A DNA stretch of 64,000 nucleotides, taken from NCBI GenBank assembly GCA_014801815.1, contig JAAVDM010000051.1, forward strand, positions 19,163 through 83,162, in the 5' to 3' direction. How positions within the stretch are numbered: position 1 is the first letter of the stretch; every line of letters begins with the position of its first letter. The translations under genes were made by a program, and so were the position numbers. The stretch is from Bacteroides sp. (lineage in GTDB: Bacteria > Bacteroidota > Bacteroidia > Bacteroidales > Muribaculaceae). Below, piece after piece: positions 54,045-62,932 of this stretch. A model generated the notes under the pieces. The model ran no database searches. It was not told the origin of the DNA and was given only the letters and a program-made list of their open reading frames with translations.

Positions 54045-55121
54045 TCAGAAGTGCCAGCCGAGGGCCACGAAGACTGCCATCAGAAGCAGGTTGGCCAGCG
54101 ACAGCGGCATGAGGTATTTCCACTCGAAGGCCAGCATCTGGTCGATACGTACACGTGGGAAAGTCCACTTGAACCAGATAATGACAAATGAGATGAAGAA
54201 AGCCTTACCGAGGAACCATACTATTGACGGTATCCAGTTCATCACGGCGTTGAAGCCGTCCCAACCGGGTATGTGCAGAGGCATCCAGCCACCCAGGAAC
54301 ATCAGTGATGCAATGCCCGACACGATGAAAAGGTTAAGATACTCAGCTAGATAGAAGAAACCGAAGTGGATACCCGAATACTCGGTATGATAACCGGCGA
54401 TAAGCTCGTGCTCGGCTTCGGGAAGGTCGAAGGGACCACGATTGGTCTCGGCTGTAGCGGCTACTACATATATCAGGAATGCTATGATAGCCGGTATATG
54501 GCCACGGAACAGGAACCAAGCCTTCTCCTGCTCATATACCAATTCGCTGATATTCATGGTGCCGGCAAACACTACGATAGTTATAAGGGCCAGACCCAGT
54601 GATATTTCGTAGCTAATCATCTGTGCGCCGCTTCGCATGGCACCGATGAGAGTATATTTGTTGTTTGACGACCAACCGGCCAGAAGTATACCCAACACAC
54701 CTACCGACGAGACGGCAAGTACGAAGAAGATACCTATATTATAGTTAATTATCTGTAGGCCACGTCCCCACGGGAGACACGCCAGCATCACTACCGACGA
54801 TGTTATGACAATATAAGGGGCGAGCTTAAACAGAAAACGGTCAGTACCTTTCAGGCTGATAAGCTCCTTGACAAGTATCTTGAACATGTCGGCGAAGACC
54901 TGTAGCAGACCCCATTTGCCCACACGCATAGGGCCGAGACGGCACTGGAACCATGCACACAGCTTACGCTCGTACAGAATGTAGAACAGAGCCAATACCG
55001 TGTAGGTCAGAAGTACAAGAACAGCTATGACCACACATTCGATGAGAATCGCCAGCCATTCGGGCATACATCCCATCAGGAGGTCGTTAAACCATTTTGT
55101 CCATATTCCAAAATCAAACAT
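54045..55121 (-). CDS. nuoH: NADH-quinone oxidoreductase subunit H
   Basis: 358 residues, eight or nine helices. Conserved cytoplasmic loop segments ERKLCAWFQCRLGPMRVGKWGLLQ and AETNRGPFDLPEAEHELIAGYHTEYSG form the quinone entry and E-channel. It is the last nuo gene before the atp block; the canonical next gene nuoI is 7.2 kb away, after atpG. Confidence 0.96.
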   Translation of the reverse strand: MFDFGIWTKWFNDLLMGCMPEWLAILIECVVIAVLVLLTYTVLALFYILYERKLCAWFQCRLGPMRVGKWGLLQVFADMFKILVKELISLKGTDRFLFKLAPYIVITSSVVMLACLPWGRGLQIINYNIGIFFVLAVSSVGVLGILLAGWSSNNKYTLIGAMRSGAQMISYEISLGLALITIVVFAGTMNISELVYEQEKAWFLFRGHIPAIIAFLIYVVAATAETNRGPFDLPEAEHELIAGYHTEYSGIHFGFFYLAEYLNLFIVSGIASLMFLGGWMPLHIPGWDGFNAVMNWIPSIVWFLGKAFFISFVIIWFKWTFPRVRIDQMLAFEWKYLMPLSLANLLLMAVFVALGWHF

Positions 55122-55174
55122 AGTGGATGGATTATTTTCGGGTTTTATTGTCGTTTCTTATTTTTCTCGACCTT

Positions 55175-56806
55175 TCAACGGTCTATATCAGGTATTACGA
55201 AGTCAAGGGCGGCGCCGATGGTTATAAGGTCGGCTATCATGTTGCCCTGGCAGCAGATGTCCATTACTCCGACAAGATTGAAGCACGGACTCTGGAAGTG
55301 AACACGGTATGGATTCTTCTGACCGTCGCTCTCGATGTAGACACCGAAAGTGCCTCGGCTTGCTTCCACCTGCTGATACCAGCGGCCGGCGGGGAGCTTG
55401 ATGATTTTGGGCACCTGGGCGCGTATCGGGCCTTCGGGAATACGATCAACAAGCTGTGCGAGAATGCGTACGCTTTCTTCTATCTCTCTCATGCGCACCA
55501 TGTAACGTGCGTATGAGTCACAACTCTTCTCAAGCACCTCCTCAAACTGCACCATTGGATAGGCGGCATAAGGATGTTTCTTACGGCAGTCACAGCTCCA
55601 GTTGGAACCGCGTCCGCTCGGACCGGTGATAGCGTAGGTTATAGCGTTCTCTTTGGTCAATATACCCACTTCTTTGAGGCGGTTCATGGCTATCACGTTA
55701 CCGGTAAACACCTTGTGATATTCCTTCATACGCTCGGGCATGATGTTTATCAGCTCCTTGACATCCTTTACGAAGTCGGGGTGAAGGTCGGCGATAACAC
55801 CACCTATCACATTATAGTTCATCGACATACGTGCGCCACAGGTCCTCTCGAAAATATCGAGTACCATCTCGCGCTCGCGGAAGCCGTAGAAGAAAGCTGT
55901 CGTAGCACCGAGGTCCATAGCCGTACAGCCGAAAGCCAGCAGGTGCGATGATATACGCATCAGCTCGTCCATCATAGTACGTATCACCACAGCACGCTGG
56001 GGCACCTCAAGACCCATAGCTTTCTCGATACACATGCACAGACAGTGACGGTTCTGGTGAGCCGACATATAGTCCATACGATCGGTGAAGTGCAGTATCT
56101 GAGGATAAGTAAGACCCTCGCAGAGTTTTTCGATACCACGATGTATATAACCCGAAACAACGTCTACTTTCTTAATGATTTCGCCGTCTACGGAAGCGCG
56201 GAAGCGCATCACACCGTGTGTGGAAGGATGCTGCGGACCGAAGTTGACAACATAGTCATCTTCAGCAAACACCTTGCCGGGTATTTTCTTTATTTTGCCG
56301 TTCTCGTCCTCTACAAAACTTACGGTATCGTCCTCATGCTTCTCGTCTTCCATACGCACCGGGTTCAGTTTGGGGTCGGCGTCATAGTCTTTACGAAGCG
56401 GATACCCTACCCAGTCATTACGCAGGAAGAAACGGCGCATATCAGGGTGATTGATAAATTTGATGCCGTAGAAGTCGAAAGCCTCGCGCTCCTGGAACAG
56501 AGCTACTTTCCAGAGATCGCTGACGGAGTGAATCATAGGATTCTTGCGGTCGGTCACTTCCACCTTCACAGCCAGCAGATCCCAATGGCGTGCTGTCGAG
56601 GTCAGATAGTATATGACACCAATGCTCTCCTTCCAGTCCATACCCACCACTGCGGTGAGCAGGTCATAGTTCAGTTCACGGTCATTCTTGAGGGCGGTAG
56701 CCAGACCGTGCCAGTCCTGTTCAGGCACACTGACCAGCAGGCAGTCACCTTCTTCAAAGGTGGCTGAAGGACAGATCTGGCTGATTTTTGCTTTTATATC
56801 GCTCAT
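55175..56806 (-). CDS. nuoCD: NADH-quinone oxidoreductase, fused subunits C and D
   Basis: 543 residues: a NuoC-like 30-kDa domain (about 1-150, FQEREAFDFYGIKFINHPDMRRFFL) fused through a charged linker to the NuoD 49-kDa domain (about 185-543). FGPQHPSTHGV holds the conserved quinone-site His; also SGYIHRGIEKL, DRMDYMSAH and GPSGRGSNWSCD, and the C-terminal DFVIPDIDR. Fusion of C and D occurs in several phyla. 53 nt before nuoH. Confidence 0.96.
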   Translation of the reverse strand: MSDIKAKISQICPSATFEEGDCLLVSVPEQDWHGLATALKNDRELNYDLLTAVVGMDWKESIGVIYYLTSTARHWDLLAVKVEVTDRKNPMIHSVSDLWKVALFQEREAFDFYGIKFINHPDMRRFFLRNDWVGYPLRKDYDADPKLNPVRMEDEKHEDDTVSFVEDENGKIKKIPGKVFAEDDYVVNFGPQHPSTHGVMRFRASVDGEIIKKVDVVSGYIHRGIEKLCEGLTYPQILHFTDRMDYMSAHQNRHCLCMCIEKAMGLEVPQRAVVIRTMMDELMRISSHLLAFGCTAMDLGATTAFFYGFREREMVLDIFERTCGARMSMNYNVIGGVIADLHPDFVKDVKELINIMPERMKEYHKVFTGNVIAMNRLKEVGILTKENAITYAITGPSGRGSNWSCDCRKKHPYAAYPMVQFEEVLEKSCDSYARYMVRMREIEESVRILAQLVDRIPEGPIRAQVPKIIKLPAGRWYQQVEASRGTFGVYIESDGQKNPYRVHFQSPCFNLVGVMDICCQGNMIADLITIGAALDFVIPDIDR

Positions 56807-56850
56807 GTGTTGATTAGTCGGTTGGCGGTTCTTGTCTCAAATTTCGGGGT

Positions 56851-57462
56851 TCAGTCTAACTGGCCTCTCTCTTCAGGGTGTTTGGCGAAAAACTCCTCGA
56901 TACGTTCCTTACGGTTGACACCGCCGAAGAATTTCTGCACCTTTATCTTGCGCTGCAGCTGCATCAGGCCGTAGAAGAAAGCTTCGGGACGCGGAGGACA
57001 GCCGGGGATATAAACATCAACGGGCAGTACCTTGTCCACACCGGGCAATACGCAGTAGCTGTTCTTGAACGGGCCACCCGACACGGCACAACCACCGCAG
57101 GCTATCACGTATTTAGGCTCGGCAAGCTGTTCATAAAGGCGCAGCAACGCGGGCACCATACGATGTACGATAGTACCCTGTACCATTATATAGTCGGCCT
57201 GACGCGGAGAGTTACGTGCCACTTCAAAACCGAAACGGGCCATGTCATAACGCGCGGCGCCGAGACTCATAAACTCGATTGCACAGCAGCTTGTACCGAA
57301 CGTCAGAGGCCAGAGCGAGTTCGACAGACCCCAGTTGATAAGCTGATCCAGCTTGCCCACCATCACATTGGTGCCGCTGGCATTCAGTTCCTCTACCAGT
57401 TTGTCGATATATTCGTTGTCCTTGAAGTCCTCATGCTTCATGCTTTTGATCTTCACTTCCAT
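56851..57462 (-). CDS. nuoB: NADH-quinone oxidoreductase subunit B
   Basis: Carries the terminal N2 [4Fe-4S] cluster next to the quinone. Cysteines 59-60 ([10 protein letters not shown]), 125 (CGGCAVSGG) and 155 ([10 protein letters not shown]) are the four N2 ligands. I choose the start [13 protein letters not shown] at 57462, giving 203 residues and overlapping nuoA by 10 nt; a longer frame to 57531 would lie mostly inside nuoA. Confidence 0.95.
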   Translation of the reverse strand: MEVKIKSMKHEDFKDNEYIDKLVEELNASGTNVMVGKLDQLINWGLSNSLWPLTFGTSCCAIEFMSLGAARYDMARFGFEVARNSPRQADYIMVQGTIVHRMVPALLRLYEQLAEPKYVIACGGCAVSGGPFKNSYCVLPGVDKVLPVDVYIPGCPPRPEAFFYGLMQLQRKIKVQKFFGGVNRKERIEEFFAKHPEERGQLD

Positions 57463-57824
57463 TTCAGCGCTCCTTTCCGCCATGCGTATGCAAGGCCCAT
57501 GATGAGTACAAACATAAAGATTCCGATGCACAGCAGACCTTTAGGGCCCATGCCACGGGTCACTATCGCCCACGGGTAGAGAAATACCGTCTCGACATCG
57601 AAAATAAGAAACAGAATCGCAAAGATGTAATAGCCGGCTTTGAATTGTATCATTGACTCACCGCGTGTCGGTATACCGCACTCGTAAGTCTCTGATTTCT
57701 TCACCGAGTATGACTTCGGCGAAATCAATTTGGCTATCAGCAAGGCCGCGAACACCAGACCTATACCGGTCAGCGTAGCTGTCACGGCAAGGGTGTTATT
57801 GCCTATCTCTAATAGTAGATTCAT
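57453..57824 (-). CDS. nuoA: NADH-quinone oxidoreductase subunit A
   Basis: 123 residues, three helices. ETYECGIP in the first loop contains the conserved Cys of the TMH1-2 loop, and [15 protein letters not shown] in TM2 has the conserved Asp/Glu pair. First gene of the cluster, with a consensus promoter 75-105 nt upstream. Confidence 0.95.
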   Translation of the reverse strand: MNLLLEIGNNTLAVTATLTGIGLVFAALLIAKLISPKSYSVKKSETYECGIPTRGESMIQFKAGYYIFAILFLIFDVETVFLYPWAIVTRGMGPKGLLCIGIFMFVLIMGLAYAWRKGALKWK

Positions 57825-57898
57825 ATTAATATGTTGTATTTTAGTTGATTACATCAATTTCGATGTCGAATGTCCTAATCTCACTCAACATTTTGTTG

Positions 57899-57929
57899 CA
57901 AAGATATTTAAAAATTCTTAAAACAGCAA
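57899..57929 (-). promoter_or_regulatory. promoter of the nuo-atp cluster
   Basis: On the minus strand TTG (57929-57927), exactly 20 nt, TATCTTTG (57906-57899). Predicted start near 57892, about 68 nt upstream of nuoA. I found no comparable box at the nuoH/atpD (53979-54044) or atpG/nuoI (46826-46867) junctions. Confidence 0.75.
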
Positions 57930-58072
57930 AAATTTTTCGACTACTCTTTGCATTTGCCGAGTATGTTTTACAACTACCTTTTTGCCATAACAATAGGGCA
58001 GAAGAACTATGTATCTCCTACCCTATCCTTACATAATGTCAGTTATAGCCTTAAAAAGGCTTATTTAGTTTA

Positions 58073-58996
58073 CTATTTATTCGTGTCGGCAGTCGGAAGT
58101 ATAACCGAACCGGTAAAATTACCTTTATACTGGCCCGCCACTTCATAGTCAAGAGTGAAGTCGGTCATACGGTCACCTGTGGTGACAAGCGAGATGTTAT
58201 TGAATATATAACGCGGAAGGGGCTGCAGTTCATTAGCTTCCAGATATTCAGGTATGATGTCACTGCCGGTCATACGATAGCCGTTGGGAGTCCATTCCAC
58301 CTTAAGACCCTTCACAGCTATAGCCAGCAACTCAACAGGCTGTTCCTCGGCGAAACGAGCGTTATATATCACCATATCGGCTGTCATCTTCTGAATGTCG
58401 ATTATGGTGCGATACAGCATCTTGTCATTGGTATAGTGCTTTGTCTCACCGTTCATCTCATAGGTGGTCAGAGTCGTACCGCCCATGTATGCCTCCGGAT
58501 TGAATGTGCGCACCGAATACAAGTCGCCTATATTATAACTGAAAGCTATAACCGGAACTTGGGTATATTGCAGCACACCGCCAGTGATGCCGGGTACCGA
58601 CTGTGTGGTGTAATACTTACGGTTGGTAAGCATACCGCTCATGTCTACAGTCACACCGGATACCGAGGCTTTGGCATTCTTAAATTCTATCACCTCACCT
58701 CCGTCATCATAATAACCGTTGGTGAAGCGTACGGCATCAGTGCTGAAACTATATGTGGAATTGTTCCATATCAGATCGCTGGCTCTTATCTCGACTGTGG
58801 AATTTATAAAGTCATAACGCAGCTGATATGCGGCCGTTGAGACATGTGCAGCTTGGTCACCGCTCAGAGGAGTGTACAGGTTATAGATAGAGTATGAAAC
58901 TGTATAGCTTGACTCCGGGTCATTCTTGTCACATGATGTAGCCGCTGTCAGCATAGCGGCGGCCGCAAAGGCGCACATAAGTTTGGTTGTCTTCAT
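58073..58996 (-). CDS. lipoprotein of unknown function, TonB-receptor-linked
   Basis: 307 residues with a lipoprotein signal (FAAAAMLTAATSC, Cys22) and a DKNDPES linker. The mature part is beta-rich with many Thr/Tyr/Ser and resembles two similar beta-sandwich halves, but I recognise no family. It starts 62 nt after the TonB-dependent receptor gene on the same strand, so it is likely a surface or periplasmic partner of that receptor. A DUF4840-type function is possible but unproven. Confidence 0.7.
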   Translation of the reverse strand: MKTTKLMCAFAAAAMLTAATSCDKNDPESSYTVSYSIYNLYTPLSGDQAAHVSTAAYQLRYDFINSTVEIRASDLIWNNSTYSFSTDAVRFTNGYYDDGGEVIEFKNAKASVSGVTVDMSGMLTNRKYYTTQSVPGITGGVLQYTQVPVIAFSYNIGDLYSVRTFNPEAYMGGTTLTTYEMNGETKHYTNDKMLYRTIIDIQKMTADMVIYNARFAEEQPVELLAIAVKGLKVEWTPNGYRMTGSDIIPEYLEANELQPLPRYIFNNISLVTTGDRMTDFTLDYEVAGQYKGNFTGSVILPTADTNK

Positions 58997-59058
58997 TTCT
59001 ATGTGTATGGTTGTTATTATTGTTTAATTCTGTTTTCGGTGCGAAATCGGTTGCGCTG

Positions 59059-61293
59059 TCACCACTTCACGGTAAGTGTGCCACCTATCTCTCTTGTCTT
59101 GGCGCGCTGCACAAATTCGTTACCCATCGACACGAAATAGAACGTATCGTAATGTGTGGCTGTAAGGTTATGGCCCCATACGCTCAGACTAACCACACCG
59201 GACTCGGCTGTAATCTGTGCCCCCGGCAGAACATAGAATTTCTGACGCTGTGTGTTAGCCTCGTTCCAGTATATGTCGCCGGTACCGCGCATATTGACCT
59301 CAGCTGTAAGATTATCTATAAAACTGTTCTTCCAGCTGTGACTGTATATACCTTGTACGAAAAGCGTGCCGGCAGGTACATAAGGCAAGCGTTTGCCGGC
59401 ATAATCGGCTCTGCCGTCATTGAAGTGTACGAAACGCGCATCGGTCAGTCCATAACTGGCTGTCAGATTCCAGTCGGTCGCCGGACGATAGTGGATTGTC
59501 AGTTCGGCACCCATACTACGTGTCTGGCCGGCATTTGTCATCATACGTCCGGTAGTGGTGCCTTCAGGGAACATGGTCAGCTGCTGGTCACGACAGTCTA
59601 TATAGAATAAGGCGGCTTCGATACCTAAGCCGTCTGTCGGCCACAGGTGGGCACCTATCTCGTAATTCCAGCTTTTTTCAGGTCGGTAGCCGACAATGGC
59701 GTCTATATCATCATTGCCTCCTATACCCATTATACCCATCAGTCGCTGCTGAAGCACTTCGCTGAACATCTGAGTATTGTAGCCACCCGATTTGTAACCC
59801 TTGGCAATATTGGCATATATATTACCAATATCGCGTCCGAGATTGAAGACCGCTCCGAAACGTGGCAGCAGAGTCAGATGATGACGGCTCAGACGTCCAC
59901 GATCATCTATATTGATATTCACATGGCGGTAAGGTTCTCCGTCTGGGTCGTCTATAGTATAGCCGGTGTCACAATAGCTGTGATAGCGCATCGCCGCATG
60001 TTCGTAGTCAAGACGCAGAGCGGCGGTAAGATTAAAGCGGCCGGCCTTCAGTGTCGATTCATGATAAAGCGCCAAGCCCCATGTCGGAATCGTAAAATCA
60101 CTGTTCAGCGGAAATGCCCGGGTATCCCACCTTATAGGATACATCGGATTAGCCTGATTACGATGGTCTTCTATAAGACTCCTGATACCGGCATCCTTGA
60201 ACGTCACCGGGGCACTCATATACATGTGCTTGTAGAAGCCGAACACTCCTCCCAACCAACCGTAAGGTGAATCGCCGCCATGACTGCGGGCCACTATATC
60301 CTGTGTCACGGCCGTCTCACGCTGTGCTTGTGTAAGAGTGAAGTAGTCGCTGGGCAGAAAGTCCTGATCAAGCGTAAGATTGTCATTCAGATGCTGTACA
60401 CTGGTTACGCTTGTCAGTGTGTATCGCTCGTAGGTATGGCTTACGGTAAGGCCATCGGTAAGCGCGAAACGCCGGTAATAACACGTGTCGTCATAAGCAA
60501 TCTCCCTATTGGCTATATACTCGTAGGGATAGCCGCTTTGATGCAGCAGACTCGCGGCAAGTGTGTTGATGACACGCACACGCGGACTCACACGCCATTC
60601 AGTTTTCACACGTGCGCCTCCCGAACGCTCGTGGTCTACCTCGGCACCATTATATCGGTTGGTATATTCTCCACGTGTGTCGGTATAGTTGGCCGAAATA
60701 CCGAGGCCGAATTTCTCACTGAGGCGACGGTTGACTGCGGCACGGGCACGCACCCTGAGATGTGTACCGGTTTCGGCAGTCAGAGTTATGTCCTGACGGC
60801 GCAGAGGCGACGGGGTGGAGATATTGATAAGGCCGCCCATAGTATTGCGACCGAACAGTGTGGACTGCGGGCCGCGCAACATCTCAACCGAGGCAATGTC
60901 GGCAAGGTCGAAGTCATAAGCATTTTTATTGAGTATGGCCACATTATCCACTATCAAGCCTACGGCCGGTTGGTCTATGCGTGCGCCTATGCCCCTCACA
61001 TATATTGATGATGTGATGCGCGAGCCGTAGTCTGGCATGTAGAAGTTGGGCACCACGTCCGAGATACTGCGCACACCGGTGGCATTGAGCTGTTCAAGGT
61101 CGGCAGCTGTCAGCAGTGTAGCAGCAAGCGGTTGCTCAAAAAGACGGTCTTGCTGCTTGACAGCCACTACGTTGTATTCCGGCAGGGTTATAGTGTCACG
61201 TGCCGTCACATTCCGTTCAGGCACGGTAGCGGCGGACGTACTGAAAATAGCTGTCAGAGCCCCGAGGGCCGTCGTTATTTTGGTTTTCATCAC
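59059..61293 (-). CDS. TonB-dependent receptor
   Basis: 744 residues: signal peptide (MKTKITTALGALTAIFSTSA), short TonB-box region, plug domain (about 45-165, SIYVRGIGARIDQPAVGLIV, VEMLRGPQSTLFGRNTMGG) and a 22-strand barrel ending in a terminal aromatic-type strand (REIGGTLTVKW). It lacks the CarboxypepD_reg repeat and STN domain of SusC, so it resembles siderophore or small-molecule receptors rather than glycan importers. Its mRNA may be nearly leaderless (see promoter). Confidence 0.92.
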   Translation of the reverse strand: MMKTKITTALGALTAIFSTSAATVPERNVTARDTITLPEYNVVAVKQQDRLFEQPLAATLLTAADLEQLNATGVRSISDVVPNFYMPDYGSRITSSIYVRGIGARIDQPAVGLIVDNVAILNKNAYDFDLADIASVEMLRGPQSTLFGRNTMGGLINISTPSPLRRQDITLTAETGTHLRVRARAAVNRRLSEKFGLGISANYTDTRGEYTNRYNGAEVDHERSGGARVKTEWRVSPRVRVINTLAASLLHQSGYPYEYIANREIAYDDTCYYRRFALTDGLTVSHTYERYTLTSVTSVQHLNDNLTLDQDFLPSDYFTLTQAQRETAVTQDIVARSHGGDSPYGWLGGVFGFYKHMYMSAPVTFKDAGIRSLIEDHRNQANPMYPIRWDTRAFPLNSDFTIPTWGLALYHESTLKAGRFNLTAALRLDYEHAAMRYHSYCDTGYTIDDPDGEPYRHVNINIDDRGRLSRHHLTLLPRFGAVFNLGRDIGNIYANIAKGYKSGGYNTQMFSEVLQQRLMGIMGIGGNDDIDAIVGYRPEKSWNYEIGAHLWPTDGLGIEAALFYIDCRDQQLTMFPEGTTTGRMMTNAGQTRSMGAELTIHYRPATDWNLTASYGLTDARFVHFNDGRADYAGKRLPYVPAGTLFVQGIYSHSWKNSFIDNLTAEVNMRGTGDIYWNEANTQRQKFYVLPGAQITAESGVVSLSVWGHNLTATHYDTFYFVSMGNEFVQRAKTREIGGTLTVKW

Positions 61294-61297
61294 TCTG

Positions 61298-61328
61298 CAA
61301 AGTTAGTACACCCCATGCTCCCATGCAA
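61298..61328 (-). promoter_or_regulatory. promoter of the TonB-dependent receptor
   Basis: On the minus strand TTG (61328-61326), 20 nt, TAACTTTG (61305-61298). The transcription start should be about 61291-61294, which coincides with the ATG at 61293 (second ATG at 61290). Confidence 0.75.
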
Positions 61329-61353
61329 TCCTCATTATTTATGATTTTTTTGT

Positions 61354-61361
61354 TATCTTTG
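61354..61361 (+). promoter_or_regulatory. -7 element of sdaA
   Basis: TATCTTTG matches TAnnTTTG. Predicted start about 61368. It lies downstream of the first ATG of the longest sdaA frame (61323), which supports the later start at 61434. Confidence 0.6.
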
Positions 61362-61433
61362 CACAGCTTTCCCTCTTTTCCGACGGCTTACGCGCCGCCG
61401 CGCTCAGAGATAATTTTCAACCCTCCCTTTATC

Positions 61434-62651
61434 ATGAAGTCTATCAGAGAATTATACCGCATCGGTACAGGACCGTCTTCGTCCCATACTATGGGCCCGC
61501 GCAAGGCAGCCGAAATCTTTCTGTCACGTCACCCACGTGCAGCCGCTTACGAAGTCACACTCTACGGCAGTTTGGCCGCCACCGGTAAGGGCCACATGAC
61601 CGATGTGGCCATCATAGATGTGCTCGAACGCTCCGAGATGCCCGTCAACATCATCTGGAAACCGGACGTGTTTCTGCCCTACCACCCCAACGGAATGAAA
61701 TTCCGTACTCTTGATGCTATGGGTATTCCTTCCGATGAGTGGACTGTCTATTCTGTCGGCGGCGGTGCTATCGAGTATGAAGGTATGGTACGCGAAGGGC
61801 AGGGTGAGATTTACGAACTTGATACGATGTCAGACATTATGGCCTACTGCGAGCGTACAGGCCGTGCCTATTGGGAATATGTCGAACAGCGTGAAGGTTC
61901 CGGTATATATGATTATCTCCATGATGTATGGGAAGCTATGAAGGCTTCGGTAGAACGAGGACTCAACACCGATGGTCGTCTGCCCGGACCGCTCAACCTG
62001 CGCCGTAAGGCAAGTTCATACTACGTTAAGGCCGAAGGCTACCGTGACAATCTGCGTTCGCGTGGTCGTGTGTTCGCATACGCTCTTGCAGTAAGCGAGG
62101 AGAACGCGGCAGGTGGCACTATTGTCACCGCTCCCACCTGCGGTTCAAGCGGTGTCGTACCCGGTGTGCTTTATCATCTTTGGCAGAGCCGTCAGTTTCC
62201 GGAGCGCGTTATGCTTCACGCTCTCGCCACTGCCGCCCTCGTAGGTAATATAGTCAAGCATAACGCAAGTATCTCAGGTGCCGATGTAGGCTGTCAGGGT
62301 GAGGTAGGCGTAGCGTGCGCTATGGCTGCCGCTGCTGCCAGTCAACTCTTCGGAGGTAGTCCTGCACAGATTGAGTATGCCGCCGAAATGGGTCTCGAAC
62401 ATCATCTCGGTATGACCTGCGACCCCGTCTGCGGTCTGGTTCAGATACCCTGCATCGAGCGCAACGCCTACGCTGCTGCCCGCGCTCTTGACGCCAACAT
62501 ATATGCCAGCTTCACCGACGGCTCACACCGCGTTTCCTTTGATCGCCTCGTTGAAGTCATGAAGCAGACCGGTCATGATCTCCCGTCACTCTATAAAGAG
62601 ACCGGTACCGGTGGCCTTGCCAAAGACTATTCCCAGATGCAGCGCAAGTAA
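61434..62651 (+). CDS. sdaA: L-serine ammonia-lyase (iron-sulfur, single chain)
   Basis: Converts L-serine to pyruvate and ammonia with a [4Fe-4S] cluster. The 405-residue protein has the N-terminal beta domain with GTGPSSSHTMGPRKAAEIF and the C-terminal alpha domain with TAPTCGSSGVVPGVLYHL, GADVGCQGEVGVACAMAA and MTCDPVCGLVQIPCIERN, which supply the cluster cysteines. Start chosen as MKSIRELYRIG; the 37 upstream codons precede the promoter. Divergent from the TonB receptor. Confidence 0.95.
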   Translation: MKSIRELYRIGTGPSSSHTMGPRKAAEIFLSRHPRAAAYEVTLYGSLAATGKGHMTDVAIIDVLERSEMPVNIIWKPDVFLPYHPNGMKFRTLDAMGIPSDEWTVYSVGGGAIEYEGMVREGQGEIYELDTMSDIMAYCERTGRAYWEYVEQREGSGIYDYLHDVWEAMKASVERGLNTDGRLPGPLNLRRKASSYYVKAEGYRDNLRSRGRVFAYALAVSEENAAGGTIVTAPTCGSSGVVPGVLYHLWQSRQFPERVMLHALATAALVGNIVKHNASISGADVGCQGEVGVACAMAAAAASQLFGGSPAQIEYAAEMGLEHHLGMTCDPVCGLVQIPCIERNAYAAARALDANIYASFTDGSHRVSFDRLVEVMKQTGHDLPSLYKETGTGGLAKDYSQMQRK

Positions 62652-62734
62652 TTAGGGAGGCTTGCCGGTGCTGTGAGCGAGCTTTAATTAACCTCACTTA
62701 CCCTCCTTGCAAACTCCCGCTATCTTATTCCCTG

Positions 62735-62842
62735 TCAATAAATAAGCGCCTATCTCACGACAGGCGCCTATCAAAACCTTAAAAAATCTAATCCTATGAA
62801 AAAACTTCATCAGATGCGTACCGGTTACCGCGGCACATACTG
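62735..62842 (-). ncRNA. candidate small RNA of about 105 nt with its own promoter and terminator
   Basis: On the minus strand, a consensus promoter (62849-62879) predicts transcription from about 62842 leftwards. The transcript would contain ATGAA/TTCAT (a small hairpin around 62796-62810), a T-rich linker, then the 6-bp stem GCGCCT/AGGCGC (62746-62767) followed by TTATTTATT, an intrinsic-terminator layout. It includes GCCGCGGTAA, identical to the conserved 530-loop decamer of 16S rRNA. Nothing in it codes convincingly on the minus strand. Confidence 0.5.
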
Positions 62843-62848
62843 ATGCCG

Positions 62849-62879
62849 CAAAGGTACATCTTTATTTTTACATACACAA
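62849..62879 (-). promoter_or_regulatory. minus-strand promoter of the candidate small RNA
   Basis: On the minus strand TTG (62879-62877), exactly 20 nt, TACCTTTG (62856-62849). No protein gene lies directly downstream on that strand; the next thing is sdaA in antisense. Confidence 0.65.
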
Positions 62880-62932
62880 CTTACCGCACTGCTGCAAGTG
62901 TGGTTTCTTACCTACTCTCTCTGTTTTTGCCA

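Noticed and set aside
56045..56767. 240-codon plus-strand frame antisense to nuoCD
   Set aside because: Lies entirely inside a strongly conserved nuoCD gene; its sequence has no domain signature and reflects codon bias of the other strand.
60280..61008. 242-codon plus-strand frame antisense to the TonB receptor
   Set aside because: Shadow of a well supported gene; no recognisable motif.
62796..62843. 15-codon plus-strand ORF starting MKKLHQMRTGYRGTY
   Set aside because: Considered as a leader peptide of rnz, but no plus-strand promoter is seen and the same bases belong to the minus-strand RNA candidate.
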